Shown piece by piece: positions 26,716-35,518 of a stretch of DNA of 64,000 nt. The position numbers and the translations under genes are program-made. Every line of letters begins with the position of its first letter. The first letter of the stretch is position 1. The notes under the pieces are model-generated. The model worked only from the letters and a program-made list of their open reading frames with translations. It was not told the DNA's origin and made no database searches. Origin of the DNA: Salarchaeum japonicum_A (GTDB lineage: Archaea; Halobacteriota; Halobacteria; Halobacteriales; Halobacteriaceae); NCBI RefSeq assembly GCF_049705945.1, contig NZ_JBNAMV010000004.1:806001-870000 (forward strand). The letters run 5' to 3'.

Positions 26716-26802
26716 TACCTGTAACTAGTCGAAACGACGCATAAGGATTGTGCAACCGGGCCGGAAAACCAATAAGACGAGGGGCGAAAGAGGAGATAAC
26801 GT
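26716..26802. promoter_or_regulatory. Divergent promoter between gcdH and arlD
   Basis: An 87-base divergent spacer. On the minus strand ccttatgc lies about 27 bases before the gcdH ATG. On the plus strand aataagac at about 26770 lies about 30 bases before the arlD ATG. Both are spaced as haloarchaeal TATA elements. Confidence 0.5.
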
Positions 26803-27282
26803 ATGCCTGACGGACGACTACGCCGGGACGCGTCGCCATACCTCACGTCGCTGGACGGGAGCGCGGCGGAGCGCGTCACCGCGATGGAGTGGGGTCGCCA
26901 CCTCGGCCGCGCGTTCGGCGCGTCCGGCGCTATCAGCGCGCTGCGCTACTACGAGGAGGTCGGCTGGGTGAGCGAGACGGTGAAGGAGACGATGGCCGAC
27001 TACGTTCGCGGCCTCCCGCTGGACGCGCTTGAGTCCGACCCCGACTACGACCCCGAGTTGAGCACCGAGCTCGACGACCTCGACGACTCGCCGTTCGACG
27101 CGCACGCGAAATCACTGGAGTACGTCGCGGCTATCGCGAACGACAACATTACCCATCAGCTCGCGACGATTTCGGGGAGCGCGGCCGCCCGGGAGGCCGC
27201 CGCCGCGGCCGGCGAGTTCCAGGAGGAGATTCCGGAGCCCGCGCAGGCCGCCGCGCGCGACGACGATGAGGACGAAGAGTAG
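26803..27282 (+). CDS. arlD: Archaellum protein ArlD (FlaD/E-domain protein)
   Basis: A 159-residue protein carrying the FlaD/E domain: SPYLTSLDGSAAERVTAMEW, then RAFGASGAISALRYYEEVGWVS and a C-terminal helix. The domain is part of the cytosolic adaptor that links chemotaxis and the archaellum motor (ArlC/D/E) in euryarchaea. The acidic tail DDDEDEE is typical of halophiles. It converges on arlJ with a 3-base gap between stops, so it is on the opposite strand to the rest of the operon. A T-run just behind its stop may terminate it. Confidence 0.85.
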   Translation: MPDGRLRRDASPYLTSLDGSAAERVTAMEWGRHLGRAFGASGAISALRYYEEVGWVSETVKETMADYVRGLPLDALESDPDYDPELSTELDDLDDSPFDAHAKSLEYVAAIANDNITHQLATISGSAAAREAAAAAGEFQEEIPEPAQAAARDDDEDEE

Positions 27283-27285
27283 TTT

Positions 27286-29025
27286 TTAGACCTGGACGAG
27301 CGCGCCGACGAGGTAGCTGGTGGCGACGGCGACGACGGCGCTGATCCAGAGTTGGGCGACGAAGTGCGTGAGCGTGGTGAGCGAGTGGCCGCGGCTGACG
27401 ATGCGAATCATCACTGACGTGAGGAGGGCGTTGAGGAGGACGATGATGAACAGCATGAACTGCAGTTCGGGGATGTCGTACTGACTGACGGAGAGTAGGC
27501 CGCCGAGTTGGGCGTTGCTGAGGTCCATGTCCTGTGCGATGGTCATGAACAGCCGGGAGATTTCGAGGCCGACGAACATCGCGAACACGCTCGCGCCCGT
27601 GATGCCGTAGATGGTTCCGACGACCGTTCCGGCTTCCTGGCTGCGTTTCCGACGGAGGTTCAGGACTTCGCTGATATTGGCCTCGATGAGGCTGCCGAGT
27701 TGGCGGGGTTCACCGCCCATGCGGCGGCCGGTGACGTACATTTCACTGAACTTCTGGATGAGGTAGGAGCCGGTTTCGGCGGCGAAGTACCGCCACGCGA
27801 GGTTGGAGTCGATACGCATCGAGAGGCGCTTGTAGAGGTCGTCGACGTTGTCGGTGAGGTTCCCGAAGTCCTTCTTCCGGAGGCTTTCGAGGACCGAGCC
27901 GGTGGAACTCTGTTTGACGGATTCGACCGCGCCGAGCGCGCGGATGAACGAGGGGAAGGACTCGTCGCGGTTCTTGATGCGGTTCTGTTCTTGGCGTGCG
28001 ATGAGGCCGGGGATGATGAACGGCGTGAACGGGAGCGCGAGGTAGATTGGGAGCGGGATGTCGGACCCGAACGGGACGAGGCCCGAGAGGATGCCGTAGG
28101 TGAGCGCGGTGAGCGCGAGGCTGAGTCCAGTGCCGACGAGCAAGCCGGTGCGGAGGCGGGCGTTCCGGTCGAGCGCGATTTCGGTGCGGTAGAACCAGAC
28201 GGGGTCCTTGGGGGCGACGCTGTTCATCGCGTACACGAACACGACCTGGAGGAAGAGGTAGAGGAGGATAACCGCCATTACGGGCGTCATCGGGTCGATA
28301 CCGACGATGAACGGCACGACGAGCGCGAACACGAGGCCGAACGTCGTGGAGAGCACGATGCTCATGTAGACATCCTTGATGAGGGAGAGCCGGTCGAGTT
28401 GGGCTTCGTAGCGCGTGACGAAGCTCTGAATGATGGAGTCCTGTTCGGAGAGCAGGAAGTCGTCGATGGTCTGTCCGGCGCCGACGGTGTACGCGAGGCG
28501 TTCGAGGAAGTCCTGCATCAGGGGACTGGGGACGCGTTTCGCGCGCATCCGACAGGCGTCCTCGAGGCTCTGATTCCACGTGTCGATGAGGCCGACGACG
28601 TGCCCCATCTCCTCCGCGATGGCTTCGTACTCGTCCTCGTGTGCGAGCGTCCGGAACACCTCCACGCGGTCGATGTTCGTCGTGGAGAGGATGGTGATGT
28701 GGGTGATGAAGAGGTGGAAGTGTTCGCGTATCTGCTTGCGCTTGCGGTCCTGGAGGATTTTCGGGTAGATGAGCGCGACGAACGGCACGAACACCCCGAA
28801 CAGGACGGTGACGGGAACGACGAAGAGCGGGAGACCGAGGATGAACGGCAACAGCATGACGCCGAACCCGAGGACGACCGACGGGAGGATGACGACCAGC
28901 GCGTACCGCTGCGCGGGCATCCCCATGTACTCGTAGTCCCGCAGGAGCGACCGGACGACATCGCCGATGTCGAACTCGTCGTCGTCCCGGCCGACCTGCG
29001 TTCCCGCCCCGGTCTCCGTCGCCAT
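27286..29025 (-). CDS. arlJ: Archaellum platform membrane protein ArlJ
   Basis: Polytopic membrane platform of the archaellum, 579 residues, homologous to the type II/IV secretion GspF/PilC proteins. It has two repeated helical halves, with ALVVILPSVVLGFGVMLLP and later LEISRLFMTIAQDM among the segments. About nine hydrophobic helices are visible, with large cytosolic loops. It anchors the ArlI ATPase and the filament base. It is the last gene of the arl operon, its start one base from the arlI stop, and the ATG at 29025 fits this tight packing. Confidence 0.93.
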   Translation of the reverse strand: MATETGAGTQVGRDDDEFDIGDVVRSLLRDYEYMGMPAQRYALVVILPSVVLGFGVMLLPFILGLPLFVVPVTVLFGVFVPFVALIYPKILQDRKRKQIREHFHLFITHITILSTTNIDRVEVFRTLAHEDEYEAIAEEMGHVVGLIDTWNQSLEDACRMRAKRVPSPLMQDFLERLAYTVGAGQTIDDFLLSEQDSIIQSFVTRYEAQLDRLSLIKDVYMSIVLSTTFGLVFALVVPFIVGIDPMTPVMAVILLYLFLQVVFVYAMNSVAPKDPVWFYRTEIALDRNARLRTGLLVGTGLSLALTALTYGILSGLVPFGSDIPLPIYLALPFTPFIIPGLIARQEQNRIKNRDESFPSFIRALGAVESVKQSSTGSVLESLRKKDFGNLTDNVDDLYKRLSMRIDSNLAWRYFAAETGSYLIQKFSEMYVTGRRMGGEPRQLGSLIEANISEVLNLRRKRSQEAGTVVGTIYGITGASVFAMFVGLEISRLFMTIAQDMDLSNAQLGGLLSVSQYDIPELQFMLFIIVLLNALLTSVMIRIVSRGHSLTTLTHFVAQLWISAVVAVATSYLVGALVQV

Positions 29026-30708
29026 CTATGCTTCCGGTGAGTCGGGCAGGCCACCAGTATTTATCGGCAGTGCCTCCACGCCGTCGCGCTGGAAGGTCGA
29101 GATGGCGTTGTTCGCCTCCGACCACGACAGCACGTCCTCGTCGATGAGGCGGCGGATGATTTCGGCCCTGCGGCGGAGTTCGTTGTATATCTCCCGGGTG
29201 TCCTGGTAGCCGAGGAGTTCCGCGATCTGGTCTTCGAGCACGTGACTGTTGTTCATGCCCGTGAACACGACTTCGTCGTCGCGGGGGTCCCAGTTGAACG
29301 CCTGCCGGGTGATGACGCCGCCGTCGTGGTCGCTGTACCCCTCGATTTCCTGGACGGAGGTGACGCGGCGGAGCACGCGGTCGCCCTGCTTCACGCGGTT
29401 CTGGAAGAGCGCCACGTCGCAGTTGTCCATGAACGTCTCGGGGACGTTGATGGGTTCGCCCGTGAAGCGCTGAATCATGGAGACGATGTCGCTCGCGTGG
29501 AACGTCAGCATCACCGGGTGGCCGGTCTGTGCGGCCTGGAACGCCATCTGCCCCTCCGCACCACGGACCTCGCCGACGATGATGTAGTCGGGACGCGAGC
29601 GGAGCGCGGCGGCGACGAGGTCGAACATGTCCACGTCCGCGTTCTCGTCGTTGCCCTGGCCCTCCCGCGTGAGGAGTTGCTGCCAGGTCGAGTGCGGGAC
29701 GTTCACCTCGGCGGTGTCCTCCGCGGTGTAAATCTTGGAGTCGCGGGGGATGAGCGAGATGGAGGCGTTCAGGGTCGTCGTCTTCCCGGACGCGGTCTCA
29801 CCGACGACGAACACCGTGCGCTCGTTCTCCAGGCAGAGCCAGAGGTAGGCGGCGAGTTCGGGGCTGAGCGTCCCCCACTTCGTAATCTGGAAGATGGAGA
29901 GCGGTACCTCCTCGCTCTGACGGATGGTGAGACTCGGGCCCTGCACGGACACGTCGTCGGAGTAGATGATGTTGATACGGGAGCCGTCGGGGAGCGTGGA
30001 GTCGATGATGGGGTTCGAGTCGGACACCGGCGTGTCCATGCGCTCGCCCATGTTCCGAATCCAGTTCTCGAACTCCTCGCTCGACCCGAAGTCGACCGTG
30101 GTGGGGAGCATGCTGTACGTCGCGTGGTCGACGTAGCACTGGTGGGGGCCGATGACGTGGATGTCCTCGTTCTCGGGGTCGCTCATGATGGGGTCGAGCG
30201 GGCCGAGTCCGACGATGTCGCGCTGGAGGCGGTAGCGCACTCGGCGGTAGGTCTCCGGGTCGACGTTCACGGTGGTGCCGATGAAGGAACCGATAGCGCC
30301 GGACGCGACGCCGCCGACGGAGACGATTTCGTCGAGGAGTTCGTCGAGGTGTTCGTCGAACTGGCGTTCCTCGCTCGGCGCGGGCTTGGTGACGCTCTTG
30401 TCGAGGAGGAGTTGGCGGATGGTCTCGTACTGCTGGTGTTCGTCCGGCCGGAGCGACGGTTCGATGACGTAGTACGTGGTGTCGATACCCACGTCCCCGT
30501 GGATGTGGCAGAACGTGGGGTGTTCGGAGACCGTCGGATAGATGACGTGGGGATTGTGCATCTCGTGTTCGTCCGACAGTTCGTCCACGTACAGCGGGTA
30601 CTCGCCGTGTTCCTCTCGAAACGTCTCCAGGTGGTCGCGGAGATGGGTGTGTTCGTCCATCAGCGACTGGAGTTCGGCGCTCGCGCGCTGGGAGCCGAGT
30701 TCCGTCAT
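29026..30708 (-). CDS. arlI: Archaellum assembly/rotation ATPase ArlI
   Basis: Hexameric secretion ATPase of the GspE/PilT superfamily, 560 residues, powering archaellum assembly and rotation. Seen: Walker A VVGETASGKTTT near residue 300, Asp box IYTAEDTAEV, Walker B IIVGEVRGAE, and His box QTGHPVMLTFHA. The N-terminal 170 residues form the family-specific variable domain (residues like LDELLDEIVSVGGVASGAIG). It lies directly between arlH and arlJ with no spacer. Confidence 0.96.
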   Translation of the reverse strand: MTELGSQRASAELQSLMDEHTHLRDHLETFREEHGEYPLYVDELSDEHEMHNPHVIYPTVSEHPTFCHIHGDVGIDTTYYVIEPSLRPDEHQQYETIRQLLLDKSVTKPAPSEERQFDEHLDELLDEIVSVGGVASGAIGSFIGTTVNVDPETYRRVRYRLQRDIVGLGPLDPIMSDPENEDIHVIGPHQCYVDHATYSMLPTTVDFGSSEEFENWIRNMGERMDTPVSDSNPIIDSTLPDGSRINIIYSDDVSVQGPSLTIRQSEEVPLSIFQITKWGTLSPELAAYLWLCLENERTVFVVGETASGKTTTLNASISLIPRDSKIYTAEDTAEVNVPHSTWQQLLTREGQGNDENADVDMFDLVAAALRSRPDYIIVGEVRGAEGQMAFQAAQTGHPVMLTFHASDIVSMIQRFTGEPINVPETFMDNCDVALFQNRVKQGDRVLRRVTSVQEIEGYSDHDGGVITRQAFNWDPRDDEVVFTGMNNSHVLEDQIAELLGYQDTREIYNELRRRAEIIRRLIDEDVLSWSEANNAISTFQRDGVEALPINTGGLPDSPEA

Positions 30709-31449
30709 CTACGCCACCGTCCGCGTCACGATGGTCAGTCCGCGGCCGGTCTGGACCTCGTACCCGATGGTGTCGTCCACCTGGTTGCCCATGCCCGCGA
30801 ACTTCCGCACGACCATCTGTCGGCGGATGTCGTTCCCGACTTCCTCCGAGGAGAGTTTGAGGTAGACGTCGGAGACGTCACGAACGGGACGGAGCGCGGC
30901 GTCCGTCAGGGAGTCGGGGTTCACGGTGAGGAGAATGGTCTTTCCGTGGGAGGTGATCGTCCGGAAGAAGCTGATGAGGTTCTGCATCACGTCGTCCTCG
31001 TCCCCGTGCTCTCGGATAGACTCGTAGTGGGGGTCGTGGAGGAGGATGGAGTCGAACCCGTCGAAGATGATGACGTCGCTGTTCCACATCGTCTCCGCGT
31101 CCATCAGTCGCTGGAGGAGCGGGCGCTTGGCGTCCACGTCGCTGAACGTGTTCGTCGTGTCCACGTCCGCGTGCAGGAAGAGCATGTTCTCGCGCGTGAG
31201 GTGTTCGACGACGTCGTAGTCGAGGGACTGCATCTGGTCGATGAAGCTCGCCGCGGTCTCCTCCGTGGAGACGTACGTGACCGTGTTCCCGGTCTCGCAG
31301 AGTCCGTACGCGAACCGCTGCGTGATGACGCTCTTCCCGGAGCCGTGCTCGCCTTCGAGGATGCCGAGGCTGCCCGTGGGGAGGCCGCCGCCGAGCTGCG
31401 CGTTCACGCGGTCACGGGTGTCGAGTCCGAGTTCGTAGAGGTCTGGCAT
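30709..31449 (-). CDS. arlH: Archaellum regulatory RecA-like ATPase ArlH
   Basis: KaiC/RecA-like ATPase, 246 residues, that binds ArlI and controls motor assembly. Walker A is LEGEHGSGKS (32-40) and Walker B is VIIFDGFDSIL near residue 130. The catalytic Glu of KaiC-type enzymes is not obvious, which agrees with a mainly ATP-binding regulator. The C-terminus ends in GRGLTIVTRT. It follows arlG by 7 bases and abuts arlI, as in other haloarchaeal operons. Confidence 0.95.
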   Translation of the reverse strand: MPDLYELGLDTRDRVNAQLGGGLPTGSLGILEGEHGSGKSVITQRFAYGLCETGNTVTYVSTEETAASFIDQMQSLDYDVVEHLTRENMLFLHADVDTTNTFSDVDAKRPLLQRLMDAETMWNSDVIIFDGFDSILLHDPHYESIREHGDEDDVMQNLISFFRTITSHGKTILLTVNPDSLTDAALRPVRDVSDVYLKLSSEEVGNDIRRQMVVRKFAGMGNQVDDTIGYEVQTGRGLTIVTRTVA

Positions 31450-31456
31450 GGTTGGT

Positions 31457-31912
31457 CTACACGTAGATGGTCACGGTCTCCTCGTCACCGACGACGTGCA
31501 CCGAGATGGTGTGTTCGCCGGCGTCGAGGGGGTACGAGAGGGTGAGGCGAAGGATTTCGCCGGTCGCCCACACGTCGCCCGTCGCGTTGTCGGGCCTGGA
31601 GAGGGCGTCCACCGTCGCGTACTGACCATCAATGAATACGTCTATTTGGGACGTCTGGGCGTATAAGTCCTTTTGCCCGGTGTTCTTGACGAGGAGCGTG
31701 ACGTTCCCCGTGGAGTCGTTGTAGAACGCGTCGCTTCCGGTGTCGCCGACGATGTCCACGTCGGTCTCTATCTTGTCGGCGGCGGCGAGCCCCGACCCTT
31801 CGAGGGTCTGGTCGAGGTCGACGACGCTCGCGGTGAGCGTGGACGCGACCGTCGCCGCGACCATCAGGGACGCGATGAAGATGATGAGTTTGTCGACGGA
31901 GACGCTCGCCAT
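31457..31912 (-). CDS. arlG: Archaellum stator protein ArlG
   Basis: A 151-residue membrane-anchored protein. One N-terminal helix (IIFIASLMVAATVASTL) is followed by an extracellular immunoglobulin-like domain with NVTLLVKNTGQKDLYA. ArlG and ArlF form the stator between membrane and S-layer in the archaellum. The ATG overlaps the arlF stop by one base. A second, larger ArlG-like protein is encoded at 37904-39220, and the shared block YNDS...VTLLVKNTG makes the relationship plain. Confidence 0.93.
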   Translation of the reverse strand: MASVSVDKLIIFIASLMVAATVASTLTASVVDLDQTLEGSGLAAADKIETDVDIVGDTGSDAFYNDSTGNVTLLVKNTGQKDLYAQTSQIDVFIDGQYATVDALSRPDNATGDVWATGEILRLTLSYPLDAGEHTISVHVVGDEETVTIYV

Positions 31913-32352
31913 CAGGACACCACCGTCACGTTGTTCGTCCCCGCGCTCACCGCGTGCTCGGTCACGACGACAACCCGTTTGGGCTCGTCCGCTGTCGATA
32001 GCGTGAACGTGAGTGTCTCACCGGGCGCCCAGACGGTGCGTGCGCTCGCTCCCTCGACGGCCGTCTCGGGGTTCGTGAAGGCGCCGTCGACGAGTAGGTC
32101 GGTGTCGGTCACGTGCAGGCTGGTCGTGCCCGTGTTGGAGACGTGAACGGTGAGCTGGTCCGAGGTGTTGTTGTAGGTCACGCTGTCGAGCGCGATATCG
32201 GTATTTCCGGCGTCCAGCGCGCGGTTCTCCTGTGCGCTCATCGACTCGGAGACGTCCTCGAAGCCGGCCTGCGCCGCGGGAACGACGACGCCCACGACCA
32301 TGAACGCCGCAACGAACAGAATCGCGGCTGCGCCGTTCGTACTGAACCCCAT
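31912..32352 (-). CDS. arlF: Archaellum stator protein ArlF
   Basis: A 146-residue protein with an N-terminal class III-like membrane helix (ILFVAAFMVVGVVVPAAQAG) and a beta-rich extracellular domain (LTVHVSNTGTTSLHVTDTD). In the archaellum ArlF binds S-layer protein and holds the motor against the cell envelope. It sits between arlCE and arlG, 6 bases after the former and with a one-base overlap to the latter. The ATG at 32352 gives the expected short cytosolic N-terminus. Confidence 0.93.
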   Translation of the reverse strand: MGFSTNGAAAILFVAAFMVVGVVVPAAQAGFEDVSESMSAQENRALDAGNTDIALDSVTYNNTSDQLTVHVSNTGTTSLHVTDTDLLVDGAFTNPETAVEGASARTVWAPGETLTFTLSTADEPKRVVVVTEHAVSAGTNNVTVVS

Positions 32353-32358
32353 GAACTG

Positions 32359-33324
32359 CTACGTCCCCGCGAGCTCCGTCTGCTGTGCCAGTTTCTGGAT
32401 GTGTTCGAAACTCTCGCTGTGCGCTTCCACGGACAGTTCGCTCGGCGGCCGGGACGGCTGGTCCTCGTCGATGTCGTGCGCGCCCGACAGCACCGTCTCC
32501 AGTTGGCGCTTCACGGACGGACTGATCCAGTCGATCTGAGCGTAGTAGTCGATGGTTTTCAGCGCGCCCGCCGGTCCCGCGGTGTCGACGAGCATCGCCA
32601 CCCACTGCATCAGCACCACGTCAGTCGCGTACGTCGGCGCGAGCGCGTTCAGGTAGGGCGAGTCGCCGGACTGGGACGCGGACACCGGCCGCGCCGGTGT
32701 ATCCGCGGGCGTCTCGGGTTCGTCGGGTTCGTCTTCCTCGGCGTCCTCGTCGAGGTTCTGCTTGAGGTCCGCGAAGCTGACGACATCCTCGTCGTCCTCG
32801 TCTTCCGAGTCGTCAGCGTCCGCGTCAGCGGTAGTGTGGCGTTCGTGGCCGATGTCGTCGGACGCCTCGCCGGACATCACGCCGTACGTCTCGTCGTCGG
32901 GCGCGGCCGCCTCGCGCTCGTCGTCCGACGAGAAGGGATTGATGTCGTCGGTGAGCCGGTCGTACACGCCGAGAAGAATCGTGTTCGTCTCCTCGATATC
33001 GTCAAGGCGGCCGTCCATCGACTCCTGGGTGTTCTCCAGGGATTCGATGGCGGACTCGTTGGTGTCGACGCGGTTTCGGACTTCGTCGAGGTTGTACTGG
33101 AGTTCCTCGACCGCGTCACCCACATCTCCCTCGAACGCCTCCGTCGAAATCCGGGGCTGCTGCGGTTCGGAGACCGCTTCTTCTTCCTCCGTGTCCTCCC
33201 CAGCGTCAGCGTCCGCGTCCGCCTGTTCCGTCTCGTCCTCGGCGTCCTGTTCGTCCTCTCGTGACTGATTGTTTGGAACGAGGGAGTCGAGGCCGAGTTC
33301 CCGCATCACGTCGCCGAGGTTCAT
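32359..33324 (-). CDS. arlCE: Fused archaellum adaptor ArlCE
   Basis: A 321-residue protein joining an ArlC-like coiled coil and an ArlE-type FlaD/E domain, as in other haloarchaea. An acidic linker at about 20-60 is followed by a coiled coil around 65-130 (NLDEVRNRVDTNESAIESLE) and a second acidic linker. The C-terminal domain (SPYLNALAPTYATDVVLMQW, GALKTIDYYAQIDWIS) is clearly related to ArlD. The adaptor transmits CheF/CheY signals to the motor. It is the first gene of the leftward arl operon, and its start at 33324 faces a divergent gene. Confidence 0.92.
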   Translation of the reverse strand: MNLGDVMRELGLDSLVPNNQSREDEQDAEDETEQADADADAGEDTEEEEAVSEPQQPRISTEAFEGDVGDAVEELQYNLDEVRNRVDTNESAIESLENTQESMDGRLDDIEETNTILLGVYDRLTDDINPFSSDDEREAAAPDDETYGVMSGEASDDIGHERHTTADADADDSEDEDDEDVVSFADLKQNLDEDAEEDEPDEPETPADTPARPVSASQSGDSPYLNALAPTYATDVVLMQWVAMLVDTAGPAGALKTIDYYAQIDWISPSVKRQLETVLSGAHDIDEDQPSRPPSELSVEAHSESFEHIQKLAQQTELAGT

Positions 33325-33420
33325 TCGTAACTCGGTTCGGTCCCGGCGAAGAAGAACCTTTGGGCAGGGAGACTGGGGTTTAAGCCGCTCTGGGGCGACG
33401 AGTGGACAGAGACGCTACAG
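33325..33420. promoter_or_regulatory. Divergent promoter of the arl operon and a membrane-protein gene
   Basis: 96 bases between two starts. On the plus strand gtttaagc at about 33377 lies some 40 bases before the ATG at 33421 and is the best TATA-like match. No comparably clear element was seen for arlCE, although the A-rich agaagaacct at about 33350 read on the minus strand is possible. Confidence 0.4.
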
Positions 33421-34032
33421 ATGGCTGACGAGAACGCGGTACACGAGGCGGTCGTCGACCTTCTCTCTCGGTGGGAGAGTCCGGTGGCGAACAAGCGCGT
33501 GTTCAATCAGCGACTCGCAGCCCACCTCGAATCGGAACTCGACGACCGCGGCCTGGACGTGTCCGTCGAGCGGACGGCGCAGGGCCCGTGCGACATCACC
33601 GTAGACAGTGTAGGCGTGCTCGTGTTCACGGACTTCAGCCACGCCGACTCAGTGGAGTTACACGCACAGAGCGACCGCATCCAGGAGCGCGTCGACACGC
33701 TCGTCGTGTTCGGCTACCTGCTCCCGGAGCGCGACCTCGACCGATGGCGGATGGGCGAGTTCAAGTACGAAGCGATGGGGCTGGATATGGAGGAAGTGAC
33801 GTTCCTGCGGCGCAACCCCACCACGGAAACCGTGGAAGAGCACGGTTGGCCGAGCCGCGTGTGGCGGTTCGCCGTCGCGGTCGTCGCGCTTCTCAGCATC
33901 GTCATTGGCGTCGAACTTGCCATCCTCTACCAGGCGTTCGGCGGCGCCGCGCCGAGCCCCGAGCTCACGCTCGCCGCGGTGGTCGTGCTGTCCGCGTTGC
34001 TCGTCTTCCTCTACGAGCGCATCCCCCTCTAG
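33421..34032 (+). CDS. Conserved-type haloarchaeal protein with C-terminal membrane hairpin, function unknown
   Basis: 203 residues. The soluble N-terminal 135 residues have an alpha/beta pattern (AVHEAVVDLLSRWESP, then GPCDITVDSVGVLVFTDF) that recalls restriction-endonuclease-like folds. I see no complete PD-(D/E)xK set, so nuclease activity is not claimed. Two transmembrane helices follow at about 147-172 and 180-198, ending FLYERIPL. It is divergent from the arl operon. The stop overlaps that of the next gene in CTAG. A chemosensory or envelope role is only guessed from position. Confidence 0.7.
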   Translation: MADENAVHEAVVDLLSRWESPVANKRVFNQRLAAHLESELDDRGLDVSVERTAQGPCDITVDSVGVLVFTDFSHADSVELHAQSDRIQERVDTLVVFGYLLPERDLDRWRMGEFKYEAMGLDMEEVTFLRRNPTTETVEEHGWPSRVWRFAVAVVALLSIVIGVELAILYQAFGGAAPSPELTLAAVVVLSALLVFLYERIPL

Positions 34033-34481
34033 AGGTCGAGGTCGGACTCCGCGAGCAGCACGCGCAGCACGTCCTCCGGCGGTTCCGAGGCGTCGATGCG
34101 GCGGGCGTACCAGCGGAGCGTGTGCTCGAACGCGTCCACGACGTTGTTCGACGCGAACCGCTCGTCCGCGACGCCGCGGTCGGTCTTCACCGCGAGCGCC
34201 GCCGCGTACTTCTCTGGTACCGCCGATAGCGCCGCGGCAGCGGACGGCGTCTCAGCGGGCGTCGGGGAGTCGTCGGCCTCCGCTGGGAGGTCGGCGGTGG
34301 GTCGCGGGTCGGGTGACTGTCCCTCGCTCGTGGAGACGACGTACCGGCCGTCCCCGATTTCCTGGACTTCGTCGCGGTCCTCCACATCCAGGTCGTCGGG
34401 GGAGAGCACGCCGTCTTCGGCGAGGTCCTCGGGTGGCACGTCCTCCACGTCCTCGACCGTGGGGTTCGAATCGTCGGCCAT
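34029..34481 (-). CDS. Acidic hypothetical protein with C-terminal helical domain
   Basis: 150 residues from the ATG at 34481. The first 85 residues are acidic and low-complexity (VEDVPPEDLAEDGVLSPDDL). They include a short beta piece GDGRYVVSTSEG. The last 60 residues look folded and helical, with EKYAAALAVKTDRGVADERF and FEHTLRWYARRID. The pattern of a flexible acidic arm plus small domain suggests an adaptor. I do not recognise a family. It converges on the preceding membrane-protein gene, sharing a CTAG stop. Confidence 0.72.
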   Translation of the reverse strand: MADDSNPTVEDVEDVPPEDLAEDGVLSPDDLDVEDRDEVQEIGDGRYVVSTSEGQSPDPRPTADLPAEADDSPTPAETPSAAAALSAVPEKYAAALAVKTDRGVADERFASNNVVDAFEHTLRWYARRIDASEPPEDVLRVLLAESDLDL

Positions 34482-34556
34482 ACGCGTGGAGTGGAGCGCG
34501 AGCGACATAATCCCGTGGGCGAAGCATTGAGGACGCGCGCGCTCGTCCAGTCGAGT

Positions 34557-34736
34557 ATGGTCTCGCTCTCGGTCGTCGCGGCCGGCCTCGGGCTGGTCGT
34601 CGCGGCGGCGGCGTTCCTCCGGCTCGCGGACAGCGACGAGACCGACGCCGTCCACCTCGTGGTTCTCGAATACGGGTTCGCGTTCGCGCTCCTCATCGCG
34701 GGGTTCGGCCTCATCGTCATCGAGATGCTGGCGTGA
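34557..34736 (+). CDS. Small two-helix membrane protein
   Basis: 59 residues, MVSLSVVAAGLGL onward, with two hydrophobic helices (about 3-20 and 35-57) separated by a short acidic loop LADSDETD. Upstream in-frame codons exist but would overlap the divergent gene's promoter, so the ATG at 34557 is used. It has no recognisable family. It is the first of a run of small envelope-protein genes on the plus strand. Confidence 0.65.
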   Translation: MVSLSVVAAGLGLVVAAAAFLRLADSDETDAVHLVVLEYGFAFALLIAGFGLIVIEMLA

Positions 34737-34775
34737 GGCAACAACGCTTTTCTCGGTAAGGCGCCGCGTACTGGT

Positions 34776-35339
34776 ATGAGACTCGACCGACGAGCGTTCG
34801 CCAGCGCACTCGGTGTAGCAGGCGCGAGCGCGCTTGCGGGCTGTTCGTCGCTTACCGGCGACGACGGGCGGACCGAACGGACGGTGACGGCGACTCAACC
34901 GAACGCGGACGGGGAGGGAACGGTCGCGGAACTCCGCTACCTCATCGAGACGGAACAGGGGGACAACGACTTCGCGATACCCCTCACGCGGATGGCGACC
35001 GGGACGGCGAGCAACGACGAGGGATCGTTCACGTACATCACTGCGACGTACGACTCGACAGCGGGCGACCGCGGCGAGTTCATTTCCGAGGTGGGCGTGT
35101 TCGCGCGGAGCTACGCGACCTACGTCGGTGCGGGCGGAGAAGCGGCGACGGACTTCACAGTCACCGTCGAGGACAGGTATGACGGACAGCCCGCCTCGTT
35201 CGGTATCGCGCGGGAGTGGGCCCGACAATACAACGCGGGCGAGATATCCGGAAACCAGTACATCGGGGAGATCGTGTCGACGTTCGAACAACCGACGACT
35301 ACGAGCGAGAACATCTCACTTACGGGCGATAAGCTATAA
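34776..35339 (+). CDS. Tat-exported lipoprotein, function unknown
   Basis: 187 residues. The N-terminus MRLDRRAFASALGVAGASALAGC carries a twin-arginine motif and a lipobox Cys (residue 23), so the protein is exported folded and lipid-anchored outside. After a Thr-rich linker a beta-rich domain of about 140 residues follows, with FTYITATYDSTAGD and VTVEDRYDGQPASFGIAREW. No enzymatic motif was seen. It lies 39 bases after the small membrane protein gene. Confidence 0.82.
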   Translation: MRLDRRAFASALGVAGASALAGCSSLTGDDGRTERTVTATQPNADGEGTVAELRYLIETEQGDNDFAIPLTRMATGTASNDEGSFTYITATYDSTAGDRGEFISEVGVFARSYATYVGAGGEAATDFTVTVEDRYDGQPASFGIAREWARQYNAGEISGNQYIGEIVSTFEQPTTTSENISLTGDKL

Positions 35340-35365
35340 CCGTCCGTAGCCGCCAGTTTCATACG

Positions 35366-35515
35366 ATGAACGTATCGTTCGAGAACGTGCTAGATTGGGG
35401 TCTGGACCGCGCAGTCCCGGGCTGCCGCGCGCATCTCCCGCTCCGAGTGGCCCCGATGCTGCTCGTCGGGATGATCCTGCTCGTTCTCGGTGTGTTGAGC
35501 ACGACGGCGTTCTGA
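35366..35515 (+). CDS. Very small membrane protein (49 residues)
   Basis: The frame runs ATG at 35366 to TGA at 35513-35515. It reads MNVSFENVLDWGLDRAVPG, then a basic turn, and one hydrophobic helix (MLLVGMILLVLGVLSTTAF) at the C-terminus. It ends 3 bases before the ATG of the next membrane protein, which supports a real, co-transcribed gene. The function is unknown; a small partner of the following polytopic protein is possible. Confidence 0.55.
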   Translation: MNVSFENVLDWGLDRAVPGCRAHLPLRVAPMLLVGMILLVLGVLSTTAF

Positions 35516-35518
35516 TTC

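Noticed and set aside
27508..31545. Two long plus-strand frames opposite arlJ, arlI and arlH
   Set aside because: Antisense of certain archaellum genes; composition is the complement of hydrophobic and acidic codons.
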